Assembly: GCA_002937505.1 (NCBI GenBank)
Contig: PTJY01000001.1
Span: 408,986-472,985 of the forward strand
Direction: 5' to 3'
Source: Alphaproteobacteria bacterium MarineAlpha12_Bin1
Lineage (GTDB): Bacteria > Pseudomonadota > Alphaproteobacteria > UBA6615
DNA length: 64,000 bases
Shown here in pieces: positions 55,814-64,000 of this stretch (position 1 is its first letter; each line of letters begins with the position of its first letter). The position numbers were made by a program, and so were the translations under genes. The notes beneath the pieces were generated by a model that was not told the origin of the DNA, did not search any database, and saw only the letters and a program-made list of their open reading frames with translations.

Positions 55814-55870
55814 GCATATTTTAGACTAAAAACATTTAAATTCTATAGGTCAGTTGATATTTTCTATAAC

Positions 55871-56998
55871 TCAACGAGGAACTTTAAAATCTTCCGGCTG
55901 TTCCGAGGGAAGGTTCTCTAAATAAATAGAAGTCGACGGGAAAGCAAAATCGCTTTTAGCCTCCGCAACAATTTCTTTTATCCTATATGCGAGCTTTTCT
56001 TTAACCAGGAGCCATTCTCCCCAAACAATTGTTTTTGTGAAACAGTAAACCATAATGTCAATACTGCTATCAGAGAAGTTATCAATCCTAATAAAGGTTG
56101 GTGCTTCATCAGGATTCACAAAATCAGCATTTCCATGAATATAGGACTCTATTTGATCACGAATATAATGTAATTGATCCACACTTGTGTCATACACCAC
56201 TCCAATTTTCCAATAAATTCTTCTATTAGTCATCTCCGAAAAATTGATAACAGCGTTGTCCGCCAAAGCTGTGTTGGGGACCTGTACCAATGCCTTATCA
56301 AATTGGCGTACGGCAGTGGAACGAAATCCAATAGCTTCAACAACTCCCTCTACAAAACCTTCAACACGGATCCAATCTCCTACCTGAAAACGCCTTTCAG
56401 CTAATACTAAAACTCCCGACAATAAATTTTTAAGTAAGTCTTGTGCAGCAAGAGCTCCCGCCAGACCAAATAACCCTAAACCCGCTAAAATAGGCCCAAT
56501 TTCGATGCCCCAAATATCTAGTATTGCTGCAGCCCCAATAAAAATGAATAAAACCTTTATGGCCTTAACGAACCACGAGACCATCGTGCCAGAAAAAATA
56601 TCTTTAAGATGGCTTAACAAATAACTCAGAGGCTCAACGAGTGATATAACACCCCAGAATAGGGTCAACGTCACTAAGGAGCGTGTCAGCTTGTTAGCAA
56701 TAAGGTCAAAAGTACCATCCAGGTGTAGAAATTCGGTTGCTAGAAAAAAACCAAATACTATCAATACAAAACGCAGAGGCTTTTCAAGGGCATCGATTGT
56801 ACGATCATCTATCTCGGTTTTAGTTTTGGTAGTCAAACGTTTTATCCAAGAAATAACGAAACGCGCGAAAAGTCGACGAACCAATAAAGATAAAGCCAAA
56901 ACACCAACCGCTGCCAAAATACGGCCAAAATCAGCCCCAAAGGCCATATTATTCCATGAATCGACAACTATTGCCCAAAATTCGATTAATGAATCCAT
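55871..56998 (-). CDS. MscS-family mechanosensitive ion channel
   Basis: Small-conductance-type tension-gated channel of 375 aa with about four or five helices before the pore. The pore helix is rich in Gly/Ala (GPILAGLGLFGLAGALAAQD, about 168-187). The beta domain follows with RFQVGDWIRVEGFVEGVVEAIGFRST and QVPNTALADN. A C-terminal alpha/beta domain ends near 360. Convergent with recX. It releases solutes on hypo-osmotic shock, by family knowledge. Confidence 0.92.
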   Translation of the reverse strand: MDSLIEFWAIVVDSWNNMAFGADFGRILAAVGVLALSLLVRRLFARFVISWIKRLTTKTKTEIDDRTIDALEKPLRFVLIVFGFFLATEFLHLDGTFDLIANKLTRSLVTLTLFWGVISLVEPLSYLLSHLKDIFSGTMVSWFVKAIKVLFIFIGAAAILDIWGIEIGPILAGLGLFGLAGALAAQDLLKNLLSGVLVLAERRFQVGDWIRVEGFVEGVVEAIGFRSTAVRQFDKALVQVPNTALADNAVINFSEMTNRRIYWKIGVVYDTSVDQLHYIRDQIESYIHGNADFVNPDEAPTFIRIDNFSDSSIDIMVYCFTKTIVWGEWLLVKEKLAYRIKEIVAEAKSDFAFPSTSIYLENLPSEQPEDFKVPR

Positions 56999-57299
56999 TT
57001 AATTTCAGCCTAAATGTGTTTTTTTTAAAAAAATTAGAAAAGTTTTCATAAAATATTTCTATCGGAATTTCTATTAAAAAACGACTTAATCATCCTTTAG
57101 CACCAACAAAATAGCCAAAAAACGCAAATACAGAGCCAGTTATTTTACTATAAATAATAAAAGCTAAATGATCATAGGTTATTGACATATACATAACATC
57201 AGCTAAATAACCAATGAAAATGGTTCATTTGTTTTGTGTAACTTCTATAGTCGCCGATTAAATAAGTTTCCCCTAACAATGTGAACAGCAAATTGTATG
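56999..57299. other. Intergenic stretch between mscS and the cold-shock gene
   Basis: Very AT-rich, divergent region. Apart from the cspA promoter at its right end nothing gene-like or clearly structured was found. Confidence 0.4.
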
Positions 57300-57327
57300 T
57301 TAACATTTCAAATTAAAGATCTATAAT
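57300..57327 (+). promoter_or_regulatory. Cold-shock gene promoter
   Basis: TTAACA (57300-57305) and a perfect TATAAT (57322-57327) with a 16-base spacer. Transcription would start near 57334, leaving only about 22 bases of leader before the ATG at 57356. A long thermosensing leader like that of E. coli cspA is therefore unlikely from this promoter. Confidence 0.65.
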
Positions 57328-57355
57328 AAAATTTTAGAGTTAGAGGAAAAGAAAT

Positions 57356-57565
57356 ATGACAATCGGTACTGTAAAATGGTTTAACCCAACTAAAGGTTAT
57401 GGCTTCATCGAACCAGAAGACGGCTCAAAAGATGCCTTCGTTCACATCTCCGCTGTAGAGCGGGCGGGACTAACAACCCTAACGGAAGGACAGAAAGTGT
57501 CTTTCGAGTTAGAGCCCGGTCAAAACGGAAAATCTTCCGCAGAGAACCTTTCAGTAGTTGAGTAG
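57356..57565 (+). CDS. cold-shock domain protein (CspA family)
   Basis: 69-aa single cold-shock domain that binds single-stranded RNA or DNA and melts RNA secondary structure. [19 protein letters not shown] contains RNP1 (KGYGFIE) and [14 protein letters not shown] contains RNP2 (FVHIS). GAGGAAAAG precedes the ATG. Stand-alone gene with its own promoter. Whether it is cold-induced or constitutive cannot be told. Confidence 0.96.
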   Translation: MTIGTVKWFNPTKGYGFIEPEDGSKDAFVHISAVERAGLTTLTEGQKVSFELEPGQNGKSSAENLSVVE

Positions 57566-57685
57566 CTAATTATTTAACTAATTTTATTTTACTCCTGATT
57601 TTTCCAATTAGGTAAATTGAACTGCTGTTAACTGCGTCATGTTAGAGTTTAAAGAATAAACAACCTTGATTTATCTTTATGTTAA

Positions 57686-57723
57686 AATGAGGCATTGGCC
57701 TAGTATATAGCGCAAGCCTCATT
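57686..57723. terminator. Bidirectional terminator between the cold-shock gene and the CocE/NonD hydrolase gene
   Basis: 8-bp stem AATGAGGC/GCCTCATT (arms 57686-57693 and 57716-57723), extended by TTG/CAA inside. On the minus strand it is followed by a short U run just after the hydrolase stop (57731). The two flanking genes converge on it. Confidence 0.65.
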
Positions 57724-57730
57724 AACTCTT

Positions 57731-59503
57731 TTAGTCTTTTGATGGGATTATTGGTAGCAATAAGTGTGATGGGTTATCAGGACCAGAATGAATCGTGACC
57801 TTTTTCCCATAAACATCTATCGGCCGATTTCCCCTTATCTCGTGCTTAAACGGTCCTACGCCATATTGAATTCTTCCTGCTATTTCAGGATCACCTGGTG
57901 ACCAGCCAGGATAAACGTAATCTCGACCACGCACACTTAAACCTAATCTATAGCCTTCATAGAGAACAATTGAAGTTGGCCAAATCTCTATATCTAACTC
58001 ATAAATCTCTCCAGGGATTAAAGGTTGAATCTCATCATGCGTATGATAAGGACGATATGGCTGATTTTGGTCTGGATCCAACTTTCGATGAGAGGCCCTT
58101 AACCAGCCCAAACCAACTGGTGTATGTGGATCATTCGATCCTTTAAATACAACTTCTTTGAGATCAGGCTTAAAAACTCTTAGAACCAAAAACATGTCGG
58201 CATCAGCCGTTTCGGATGAGATAAACAGCTTAGCAGCAACAGGTCCAGTTATCTCCGTTTGTTCTTCCATGGGAGATGTAAGAAATGTTATTCCATCCCC
58301 GAGCGCGTCATAGGTTAATGTCGACTCAACTGTTATTGGTTTATCCAGAAGGCTTTTATTAGGAAGGTCAAGGTACATTTCAGTCCACTCGGTTCTTGGA
58401 ATAGGCCAATCATCTTCAGAACGTTCGACAAAAACTTCATCAGGATGCCTAATCAAGAGTTGTACCTTCGGTTGTCGATCCCATCCTGTATCTAGTCCTT
58501 TGAGAAAATGACCAAAAAAACGCATCTGAAGATCAATTCCATAATCAGTATAAAAATGAGTGAAATGCTCTAGCCCATGTATTTCCAACCACTTTTGATC
58601 GCTGGCTGATCTAATAAAACCTTCGGTATTCCCTCTCGGGTGAAGCCCTACCCCCCCCCAATTTCCTGCTGAAAGAAGTGGTACATTTATTTTAGAATAA
58701 TCAGGCATACGTGCCTGCCAATACTCATCTATAAGTGGATGATCAAGTATATCCTTTCCAAAGTCTGAACGATTCTGACCCAGGATTTCTTCGGCTAAAG
58801 TATCAGGTCCCGAGATCCACTCACCGTTTAGTTGACTACGCAACCCATTAGCGCCTTTACCATTCTGACGTGGTACGACAGCACTATTATACCAGACAGA
58901 AGGAAACCTGCACGCAATACCTCCATGGTGACCCATGTCTCTATAAAAATCAGCAGCCCCTTCCCATACACACATTGCCGATAAATGCTTAGGTTGAAGA
59001 GATGCCACTTGCCACTGGTTCATTCCATAATATGAGATTCCGTTTGTGCCAACTTTGCCGTTTGACCATTCTTGAACCCCAGCCCAATTTATACAATCAT
59101 GAAAATCTTTGGCTTCACGAGGAGACCAAACCTCTAAAAATCCAGGGGATCGGCCTGCTCCTCTCGAATCTACTCGTATACATATGTAACCCTCGGGCAC
59201 CCATCTTTCAGGATCAACTAATTCCCAATTTTGATATCGATTTGATGACCCAACTAAACAATCAGGGTAATCTTCAAGCATCTGTTTCCATTGATATGGG
59301 TATCCATCCATCCAATGAAGCCACTTGGCGTATGGACCATAACTTATTATTACTGGGTATTGGTCACTATCATTAGGACGGTATATATCCGCTCGTAAAA
59401 CCAGGTCGTCATCCATTTTAATAGGCACATCCCAATCTATACGCATACCATCTCTAACTTCTGAAAGAAATTTACCCTCGCCTTTTATTTGATTATCACC
59501 CAT
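57731..59503 (-). CDS. CocE/NonD-family hydrolase (X-Pro dipeptidyl-peptidase S15-like)
   Basis: 590-aa alpha/beta hydrolase related to cocaine esterase and S15 peptidases. The nucleophile is Ser157 in GISYYG, RVDSRGAGRSPG near 110-121 contributes to the active site, and the catalytic His is likely in HGLEHFTHFY. A C-terminal jelly-roll domain begins near residue 390 (DADMFLVLRVF, SPGDPE). No signal peptide, so it is cytoplasmic. Such enzymes cleave esters, amides or acyl groups of antibiotics; the substrate is unknown. Upstream on the same strand is an MFS carrier that might import it. Confidence 0.86.
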   Translation of the reverse strand: MGDNQIKGEGKFLSEVRDGMRIDWDVPIKMDDDLVLRADIYRPNDSDQYPVIISYGPYAKWLHWMDGYPYQWKQMLEDYPDCLVGSSNRYQNWELVDPERWVPEGYICIRVDSRGAGRSPGFLEVWSPREAKDFHDCINWAGVQEWSNGKVGTNGISYYGMNQWQVASLQPKHLSAMCVWEGAADFYRDMGHHGGIACRFPSVWYNSAVVPRQNGKGANGLRSQLNGEWISGPDTLAEEILGQNRSDFGKDILDHPLIDEYWQARMPDYSKINVPLLSAGNWGGVGLHPRGNTEGFIRSASDQKWLEIHGLEHFTHFYTDYGIDLQMRFFGHFLKGLDTGWDRQPKVQLLIRHPDEVFVERSEDDWPIPRTEWTEMYLDLPNKSLLDKPITVESTLTYDALGDGITFLTSPMEEQTEITGPVAAKLFISSETADADMFLVLRVFKPDLKEVVFKGSNDPHTPVGLGWLRASHRKLDPDQNQPYRPYHTHDEIQPLIPGEIYELDIEIWPTSIVLYEGYRLGLSVRGRDYVYPGWSPGDPEIAGRIQYGVGPFKHEIRGNRPIDVYGKKVTIHSGPDNPSHLLLPIIPSKD

Positions 59504-59627
59504 ATCGTAACCTCAATTTCCGTTTCACAATCATGATATTTATAGCGTGGTAATTCTGAACTGATAAGGTCAATCCTCCGTAATTCATAAAATAATTTTT
59601 AAATAAAAATATAAAAAGAAATCGGAT

Positions 59628-60866
59628 CTAATAACCCATTGATCCTCTAGGAGAAAAAACAAAAACCCAGGAAACCAGACAAGTTATTATTATAACGTAG
59701 ATAAGACACGCAAGAGACAGCGCTTCTATTGTTAGCCCTGTATCAAGCATGATTCCAAACATTGCAGGAGAAATTGCAGAAAAAAAAGCTACGAGCGCAG
59801 CCATCATAGAACGTATCTCGCCCAGGTGCACCGTCCCATATAATTGGGGCCATATGGCCCCGGTAAATGGCATTAGAACTCCTATACTAACCCCCAAAAA
59901 AGCGAAAATCATAAAAGCAATATATACTGAATCAAAGAAGGCTAGGGCAATTAAAGTAAAAGCTAATGGTATTAGCATAAGGGGTAAGAAGGGACGGCAT
60001 CCAAATTTATCAATTAATGGACCAACAATTAGAGCTGTAATAACTTTAAACAAAGCGTATAGAACAAATGCACTTGCTAATATTTCTAAAGGCCAATTTT
60101 TTTCGCTGGCTATATAGATTTGATGAAAAAATAACCCTGTCCCTATAAAGGAAAATGAAAGAACAGCGGCTGCAATCAAATAAAAACGGTAATCAAATAG
60201 AACTTCAATACGCCTCCATTGTTTTCCCGTAACTGAAGACTTATCAGTTCCGGTTGATTGTTTTTTTATATAGCCTAGATGAATTTTACTATATCCACGC
60301 ATTAGGCAAGGAACCAATATGATCGACACAATCCCAAGAACCAATGCAGCAACGTACCAAGTATCACGCCAACCCAAATAAATTATAAGGGTGATAACGA
60401 TAGTTGGAAGAATGGCTTCTCCTAGTGACTGTCCCATTAATGCTACGCTAACTGCCTTTCCACGATTAAAACTGAAATAACGCCCCATACTCGTAACTGA
60501 TATATGTGTCATCAAACCCTGCCCGCTAAGACGGGCCAAGTACAACCCGACTACTAAAGTGAAAAGTCCCGGAGCCGATGCAATTATCAGCATAGATAAA
60601 ATCATTCCCACACATGTCGCCAAAGAGTAGAGGCGTAAATCCATATAATCGATTAATTTCCCCAACCAAATAAGAGACAGAGCACTTCCGATAGTGGCAA
60701 CGCCAAACCAAAAGCCAAATTCTCCGTGGGTCAACCCAAACTCTAACCGGATTTCAGCACCCGACAAGGCAATGTAAAAAGTTTGACCAAAACTAGAAGA
60801 TAAAGACATAAAAAAGCCAAAACCCACGAATCTCCAGTTTTCATTCATAAAGCGCAAGTAATTCAT
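59628..60866 (-). CDS. MFS transporter (monocarboxylate-transporter-like)
   Basis: 412-aa, 12-helix major facilitator carrier. The first helix region SSSFGQTFYIALSGAEIRLEF and the loop GKLIDYMDLR resemble the oxalate/formate and monocarboxylate branch. GPLIDKFGCRPFLPL marks the matching loop in the second half. It lies 124 bases upstream of the hydrolase gene on the same strand. Organic-anion uptake is the best guess. Confidence 0.84.
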   Translation of the reverse strand: MNYLRFMNENWRFVGFGFFMSLSSSFGQTFYIALSGAEIRLEFGLTHGEFGFWFGVATIGSALSLIWLGKLIDYMDLRLYSLATCVGMILSMLIIASAPGLFTLVVGLYLARLSGQGLMTHISVTSMGRYFSFNRGKAVSVALMGQSLGEAILPTIVITLIIYLGWRDTWYVAALVLGIVSIILVPCLMRGYSKIHLGYIKKQSTGTDKSSVTGKQWRRIEVLFDYRFYLIAAAVLSFSFIGTGLFFHQIYIASEKNWPLEILASAFVLYALFKVITALIVGPLIDKFGCRPFLPLMLIPLAFTLIALAFFDSVYIAFMIFAFLGVSIGVLMPFTGAIWPQLYGTVHLGEIRSMMAALVAFFSAISPAMFGIMLDTGLTIEALSLACLIYVIIITCLVSWVFVFSPRGSMGY

Positions 60867-61033
60867 ATTCTTACTACCAACGAAATGTTCTTATTGTGTA
60901 TACAAATATAATTCTAGTTAGAGGAGATATAATGTTTTCAAAAAAGTTCAATTTGAGTATTTGTTAATCCACATTACGTTTTTTTTTAATATGGTATAAA
61001 CACTAGAAATAGTTACTAGGAGAATTTTCGTAA

Positions 61034-61924
61034 ATGAGCAAACAAATAGGCATAATAGGCTTGGGTATTATGGGATCAGCAATTTCAGCAAATTTCATAA
61101 AATCTGGATATGAAGTAATAGGTTGTGACATTGATAGTACGCGTTGTAGTGAGTTAAAAAATAAGGGTGGGACGATTGCAGAAACACCAAAAGAAGTAGC
61201 TTCTTCAAGTGAAATAATTCTTACGTCACTGCCCAGTAGCGCAGCATTAGATGAAGTGATTTCTGGAGATGACGGAATAGCCGCTTCAAAAAACTCTGAA
61301 GCCTCTATTATGGAGTGCAGCACTTTACCCATTAAGGACAAACAAAGAAATCACGATATTTTGTCTAAAGTTGGCATGACTCTTTTGGACACACCACTAA
61401 GTGGAACCGGTGCCCAAGCAATAACGAAAGACCTCGCTGTATATATTAGTGGCAACGAAAAAGCGGCAAACAATTGTTTTGATATAATAGATGGGTTTGC
61501 TCGAGCTTTTTATTATGTTGGTAAATTCGGCAATGGCAGTAGGATGAAATATATAGCCAACCATCTAGTAGCAATTCATAATGTCGCTGCAGCTGAAGCC
61601 CTTGTTTTAGGAATGAAAGCAGAATTAGATCCCCAATTAATATTTGATGTTATATCTGATAGTGCTGGAAGCTCGCGTATGTTTGAGATTCGTGGACCAA
61701 TGATGGTCGCCAATAATTACAATCCAGCTACAATGAAAATTGAGACTTGGCAGAAAGATATGGGCATAATAGCTGAATTTGCTAAATCGATGAACTGTCC
61801 AACTCCCCTATTTAGCGCAACCGCAGACATTTATACCTCCGGCATGGCACAGGGTCGATCTGAGGAAGACACAGGGGCCGTATGTGCCGTTTTGTCGGAA
61901 ATGGCCTGCCTAGATCGTGACTAA
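61034..61924 (+). CDS. beta-hydroxyacid dehydrogenase family oxidoreductase
   Basis: 296-aa NAD(P)-dependent enzyme of the 3-hydroxyisobutyrate dehydrogenase family. IGLGIMGSAISANF at 8-21 binds the cofactor, DTPLSGTGAQA near 118-128 is the substrate loop, and the catalytic lysine is in GSRMKYIANHLV near 177. AGGAG lies upstream of the ATG. It differs clearly from the other family member at 5.9 kb (for example TPLSGTG in place of APVSGGQ). A crotonase gene follows after 24 bases, so a short acyl-CoA or hydroxyacid pathway is encoded. Confidence 0.85.
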   Translation: MSKQIGIIGLGIMGSAISANFIKSGYEVIGCDIDSTRCSELKNKGGTIAETPKEVASSSEIILTSLPSSAALDEVISGDDGIAASKNSEASIMECSTLPIKDKQRNHDILSKVGMTLLDTPLSGTGAQAITKDLAVYISGNEKAANNCFDIIDGFARAFYYVGKFGNGSRMKYIANHLVAIHNVAAAEALVLGMKAELDPQLIFDVISDSAGSSRMFEIRGPMMVANNYNPATMKIETWQKDMGIIAEFAKSMNCPTPLFSATADIYTSGMAQGRSEEDTGAVCAVLSEMACLDRD

Positions 61925-61948
61925 TTCAAACTAAAAAGGGCAAAATAA

Positions 61949-62758
61949 ATGAATAAAAACAAGGTATTATTAGATGTTAATGAAGGTGTTGCTATCATTA
62001 CAATTAACAATCCTGATTCAAGAAATGCCCTTAGCGAAGATGTTAGAAGCGACTTTGATCTGGCCATTAAAAAAGTCGAGTTAGAAGCAGGAAAAACAAT
62101 ACACGCTGCTATTCTTACTGGTGGTGGAGGGTCTTTCTGCGCTGGTGGTGACATAAACCTCCTTAGAGCTTCCTCAGAAAAGCCAGCCGCAGAGATGCAA
62201 AAACGACTACAAGCTTCCCACCTTCTCATGACTAGATGGTTTAACCTAGAGATACCCACTATTGCGGCTGTCGACGGGGCGGCAGCGGGAGCAGGGTTTA
62301 GCTTGGCGTTAGCATGTGATTTCGTATTTGCTACATCCCGCGCGAGGTTTGTGCTGTCATTCGGACGAATTGGTCTTATACCAGACTGGGGAGCACTCTA
62401 CACCCTGCCTAGAATAGTCGGGCTCCAAAAAGCAAAGGAGCTCGCTTTTTCAGCACGTGTAATCAATACAGAAGAGGCACTTGAACTAGGAATAGTATAC
62501 GAGATAGTTGATCAAGAAAATCTTATTACCACAGCAACTAGTTTTGCCAATCGATTTCGATTCGCTTCTACAACAGCTATCGGCATCACTAAAAACCTAC
62601 TTAATAAATCATTTGAGCTAGATTTGAATACTTCACTAGATTTGGAGGCCTCAGGCCAGGCAATTGCCAACAATAGCGAATACCACCATAAGGCAGTCAA
62701 AAGATTTTTGGATAAAGAGCCTTCATTATTTGATTGGGAAAAACACAAAACTGTGTAA
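61949..62758 (+). CDS. enoyl-CoA hydratase/isomerase (crotonase) family protein
   Basis: 269-aa crotonase. Oxyanion-hole segments GGGGSFCAGGDINLL near 51-65 and GAAAGAGFSLALACD near 110-124 are intact, and FGRIGLIPDWGALYTLPR supplies the active-site acid region (Asp in PDWG, as in PaaG/2-enoyl isomerase-like members). Isomerase, hydratase or ring-opening activity are all possible. Second gene of a pair with the dehydrogenase. Confidence 0.86.
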   Translation: MNKNKVLLDVNEGVAIITINNPDSRNALSEDVRSDFDLAIKKVELEAGKTIHAAILTGGGGSFCAGGDINLLRASSEKPAAEMQKRLQASHLLMTRWFNLEIPTIAAVDGAAAGAGFSLALACDFVFATSRARFVLSFGRIGLIPDWGALYTLPRIVGLQKAKELAFSARVINTEEALELGIVYEIVDQENLITTATSFANRFRFASTTAIGITKNLLNKSFELDLNTSLDLEASGQAIANNSEYHHKAVKRFLDKEPSLFDWEKHKTV

Positions 62759-62759
62759 T

Positions 62760-63389
62760 TTAGTAATTTTTTCTAGCTACTAGATGGAATAAATGCCAAA
62801 GCTTTCTTTTTCCTAAGACTGTTTCTGAGTCTACTTTTTCCTCCAAAAGCATCTCTATCTGAAAACCTTTCAGTAAAGAAAAAATGGAGGCCCTCTCATG
62901 AAATGTCATTCCAGATCGACCAGACCACTCATCTTTATGGCCAAAAAGCTGACAAGCAATCCTGCCTCCAGGGTTTAAACTTGTTTTTATGTTCTCCCAA
63001 ACATCATAGAAATCGTTTTGCGACATCAAAGGTAGCGCAAAACTGCTATTAACTAGATCACATTTTAGCCAATCCACTTCTTGAAATTTAGCAATCTGAA
63101 AAGTCAGGTCAGCTTCTGGAGGCAAATCTTTCCTATTCTGCATAAACTTAATTGCCTCGATCTCAGAATCAACCGCCAACACTTTCCAGTCTTTCTTTAA
63201 AAACTCAAAAGTATCTCTTCCCCCACCACACCCAAGATCTATTACAAAATTTTTTTTAGTATTGTTTTTTTCGCTATATTCCGTATTAAAACGTTGCAGA
63301 GCAAATTTTGCGGTTAAACGTGGCGGCCTGTTGTATGTTTTTTTATAGTATTCTGACCAATTTCTTTCATAGCTTTGATTTCTAGTCAT
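62760..63389 (-). CDS. SAM-dependent methyltransferase
   Basis: Class I methyltransferase of 209 aa. The SAM-binding motif I is VIDLGCGGGRDT at 49-60, followed by an acidic residue in LAVDSE, and a PGGRIACQLFG strand later. The start at 63389 (MTRNQSYERNWSEYY) is chosen because the longer frame would run into the divergent TauE gene. Resembles the tellurite-resistance/thiopurine-like group of small methyltransferases in layout. Substrate unknown. Convergent with the crotonase gene at a one-base gap. Confidence 0.84.
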   Translation of the reverse strand: MTRNQSYERNWSEYYKKTYNRPPRLTAKFALQRFNTEYSEKNNTKKNFVIDLGCGGGRDTFEFLKKDWKVLAVDSEIEAIKFMQNRKDLPPEADLTFQIAKFQEVDWLKCDLVNSSFALPLMSQNDFYDVWENIKTSLNPGGRIACQLFGHKDEWSGRSGMTFHERASIFSLLKGFQIEMLLEEKVDSETVLGKRKLWHLFHLVARKNY

Positions 63390-63445
63390 TAGTTTATAAT
63401 ATCCAGATATATTTAATTTTCGGCAACTAATTAGAGGAGTGGCCT

Positions 63446-64000
63446 TTGGAATTTCTGCCACCCAACTTATCAATATTATCAGCGTTTGTGTTAATTTTAG
63501 TTGCCTTTATAGGCTCTGTAATCTCTGCAGGAGTAGGGATCGGTGGAGGCATAACATTTCTAACCGTCCTGGCTTCAATTGTCCCTGCACCTGCAATAAT
63601 CCCAATACATGGCGTTGTTCAACTAGGATCTAATGTCAGCCGTGCAACCGTTCAAAGAAAACACATAAATTGGCATATAACTGTGTATTTTGTTTTAGGA
63701 AGTATAGCTGGAGTTATAATTGGCGGTAGTCTGGCCCTGCAACTTCCTGAGAATATGCTAAAACTTCTTTTGGCTCTATATATACTCTATTCTATCTGGG
63801 GACCAATAAAACTAGGCTTGTCTAATTTAAGCCCAGCAGTTTTATCGATTGCTGGGCTCTTTAGTGCATTTATCACCATGTTTTTAGGTGCTACCGGGCC
63901 TTTTGTAATTTCAATACTGGCTCCATGCATACCTGACCGTAAATCACTTTTTGGCACTCACGCAGTCTGTATGGTCATTCAACACTCACTAAAAATTTTG
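63446..64000 (+). CDS. TauE/SafE-family permease (partial, runs off window)
   Basis: 185 codons of an open frame to the last base. The start is TTG at 63446 with GAGGAG six bases upstream. Helices are visible from residue 10, with SVISAGVGIGGGITFL and the conserved GVVQLGSNVSRA and FLGATGPF motifs of the TauE/SafE (sulfite/organosulfonate exporter) family. Divergent from the methyltransferase gene with 56 bases between starts. The C-terminal part is outside the window. Substrate unknown. Confidence 0.87.
   Translation, partial: MEFLPPNLSILSAFVLILVAFIGSVISAGVGIGGGITFLTVLASIVPAPAIIPIHGVVQLGSNVSRATVQRKHINWHITVYFVLGSIAGVIIGGSLALQLPENMLKLLLALYILYSIWGPIKLGLSNLSPAVLSIAGLFSAFITMFLGATGPFVISILAPCIPDRKSLFGTHAVCMVIQHSLKIL

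Noticed and set aside
57566..57600. Possible terminator right after the cold-shock gene (TAG-TAA...TTA-CTA before a T-rich run)
   Set aside because: The stem has a mismatch and only A-T pairs; the stronger hairpin at 57686-57723 explains termination better.

Overview
The window looks like an AT-rich alphaproteobacterial chromosome, probably marine. G+C is in the mid to high 30s by hand count of sampled stretches. The taxonomic signs are a COQ9-family ubiquinone gene, a class I lysyl-tRNA synthetase, a CIRCE-controlled groESL, an argD-argF-hslO run, an RecX/ApaG/MscS housekeeping set and a heme-copper oxidase operon with two subunit III-type genes. Placement below class level is not possible from sequence reading alone. 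No tRNA, rRNA, CRISPR array, insertion sequence or prophage was seen.

Layout. 1-7.2 kb: two adjacent acyl-CoA dehydrogenases resembling the PimC/PimD pair, peptide deformylase with COQ9, an aminotransferase, class I LysRS, a beta-hydroxyacid dehydrogenase and a MarR regulator preceded by a long inverted repeat. 7.3-9.5 kb: groESL with terminator, promoter and CIRCE operator. 9.6-14 kb: ferredoxin-NADP reductase followed by both subunits of a 2-oxoacid:ferredoxin oxidoreductase. 14.5-22.1 kb: a respiratory block with heme o synthase, pseudoazurin, a five-gene aa3-type oxidase operon (II, I, III-like, III, IV) and heme A synthase behind a possibly structured leader. 22.1-26.5 kb: HIT protein, MFS transporter, crotonase, CobW-type GTPase, HisI.

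26.5-28.7 kb is an atypical locus. It holds a decayed glutathione S-transferase gene, a complete CorC/HlyC-type gene with clearly higher G+C (53% in a counted 240-base sample, against 35% in boxC), and a possible second gene remnant. 28.6-45.4 kb is a catabolic region: a dihydroorotase-like amidohydrolase whose first metal-site His is Gln, an alpha/beta hydrolase, boxC and boxB of aerobic benzoyl-CoA degradation, a five-gene Liv-type ABC importer, a CoA-ester lyase with an acyl-CoA ligase, an amidase, an Ldh-family dehydrogenase, a DMT exporter and a cupin. Together these suggest import and CoA-dependent breakdown of an aromatic or alicyclic acid or its amide. BoxA, the reductase partner of BoxB, is not in the window.

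45.7-57.6 kb is mostly housekeeping: apaG, folE, trkH, argE, a lipoprotein, hslO, argF, argD, two paralogous ABC-2 permeases without an ATPase, recX, mscS and a cold-shock protein. 57.7-64 kb is accessory catabolism: a CocE/NonD hydrolase, an MFS carrier, a second beta-hydroxyacid dehydrogenase, a crotonase, a methyltransferase and the start of a TauE/SafE exporter.
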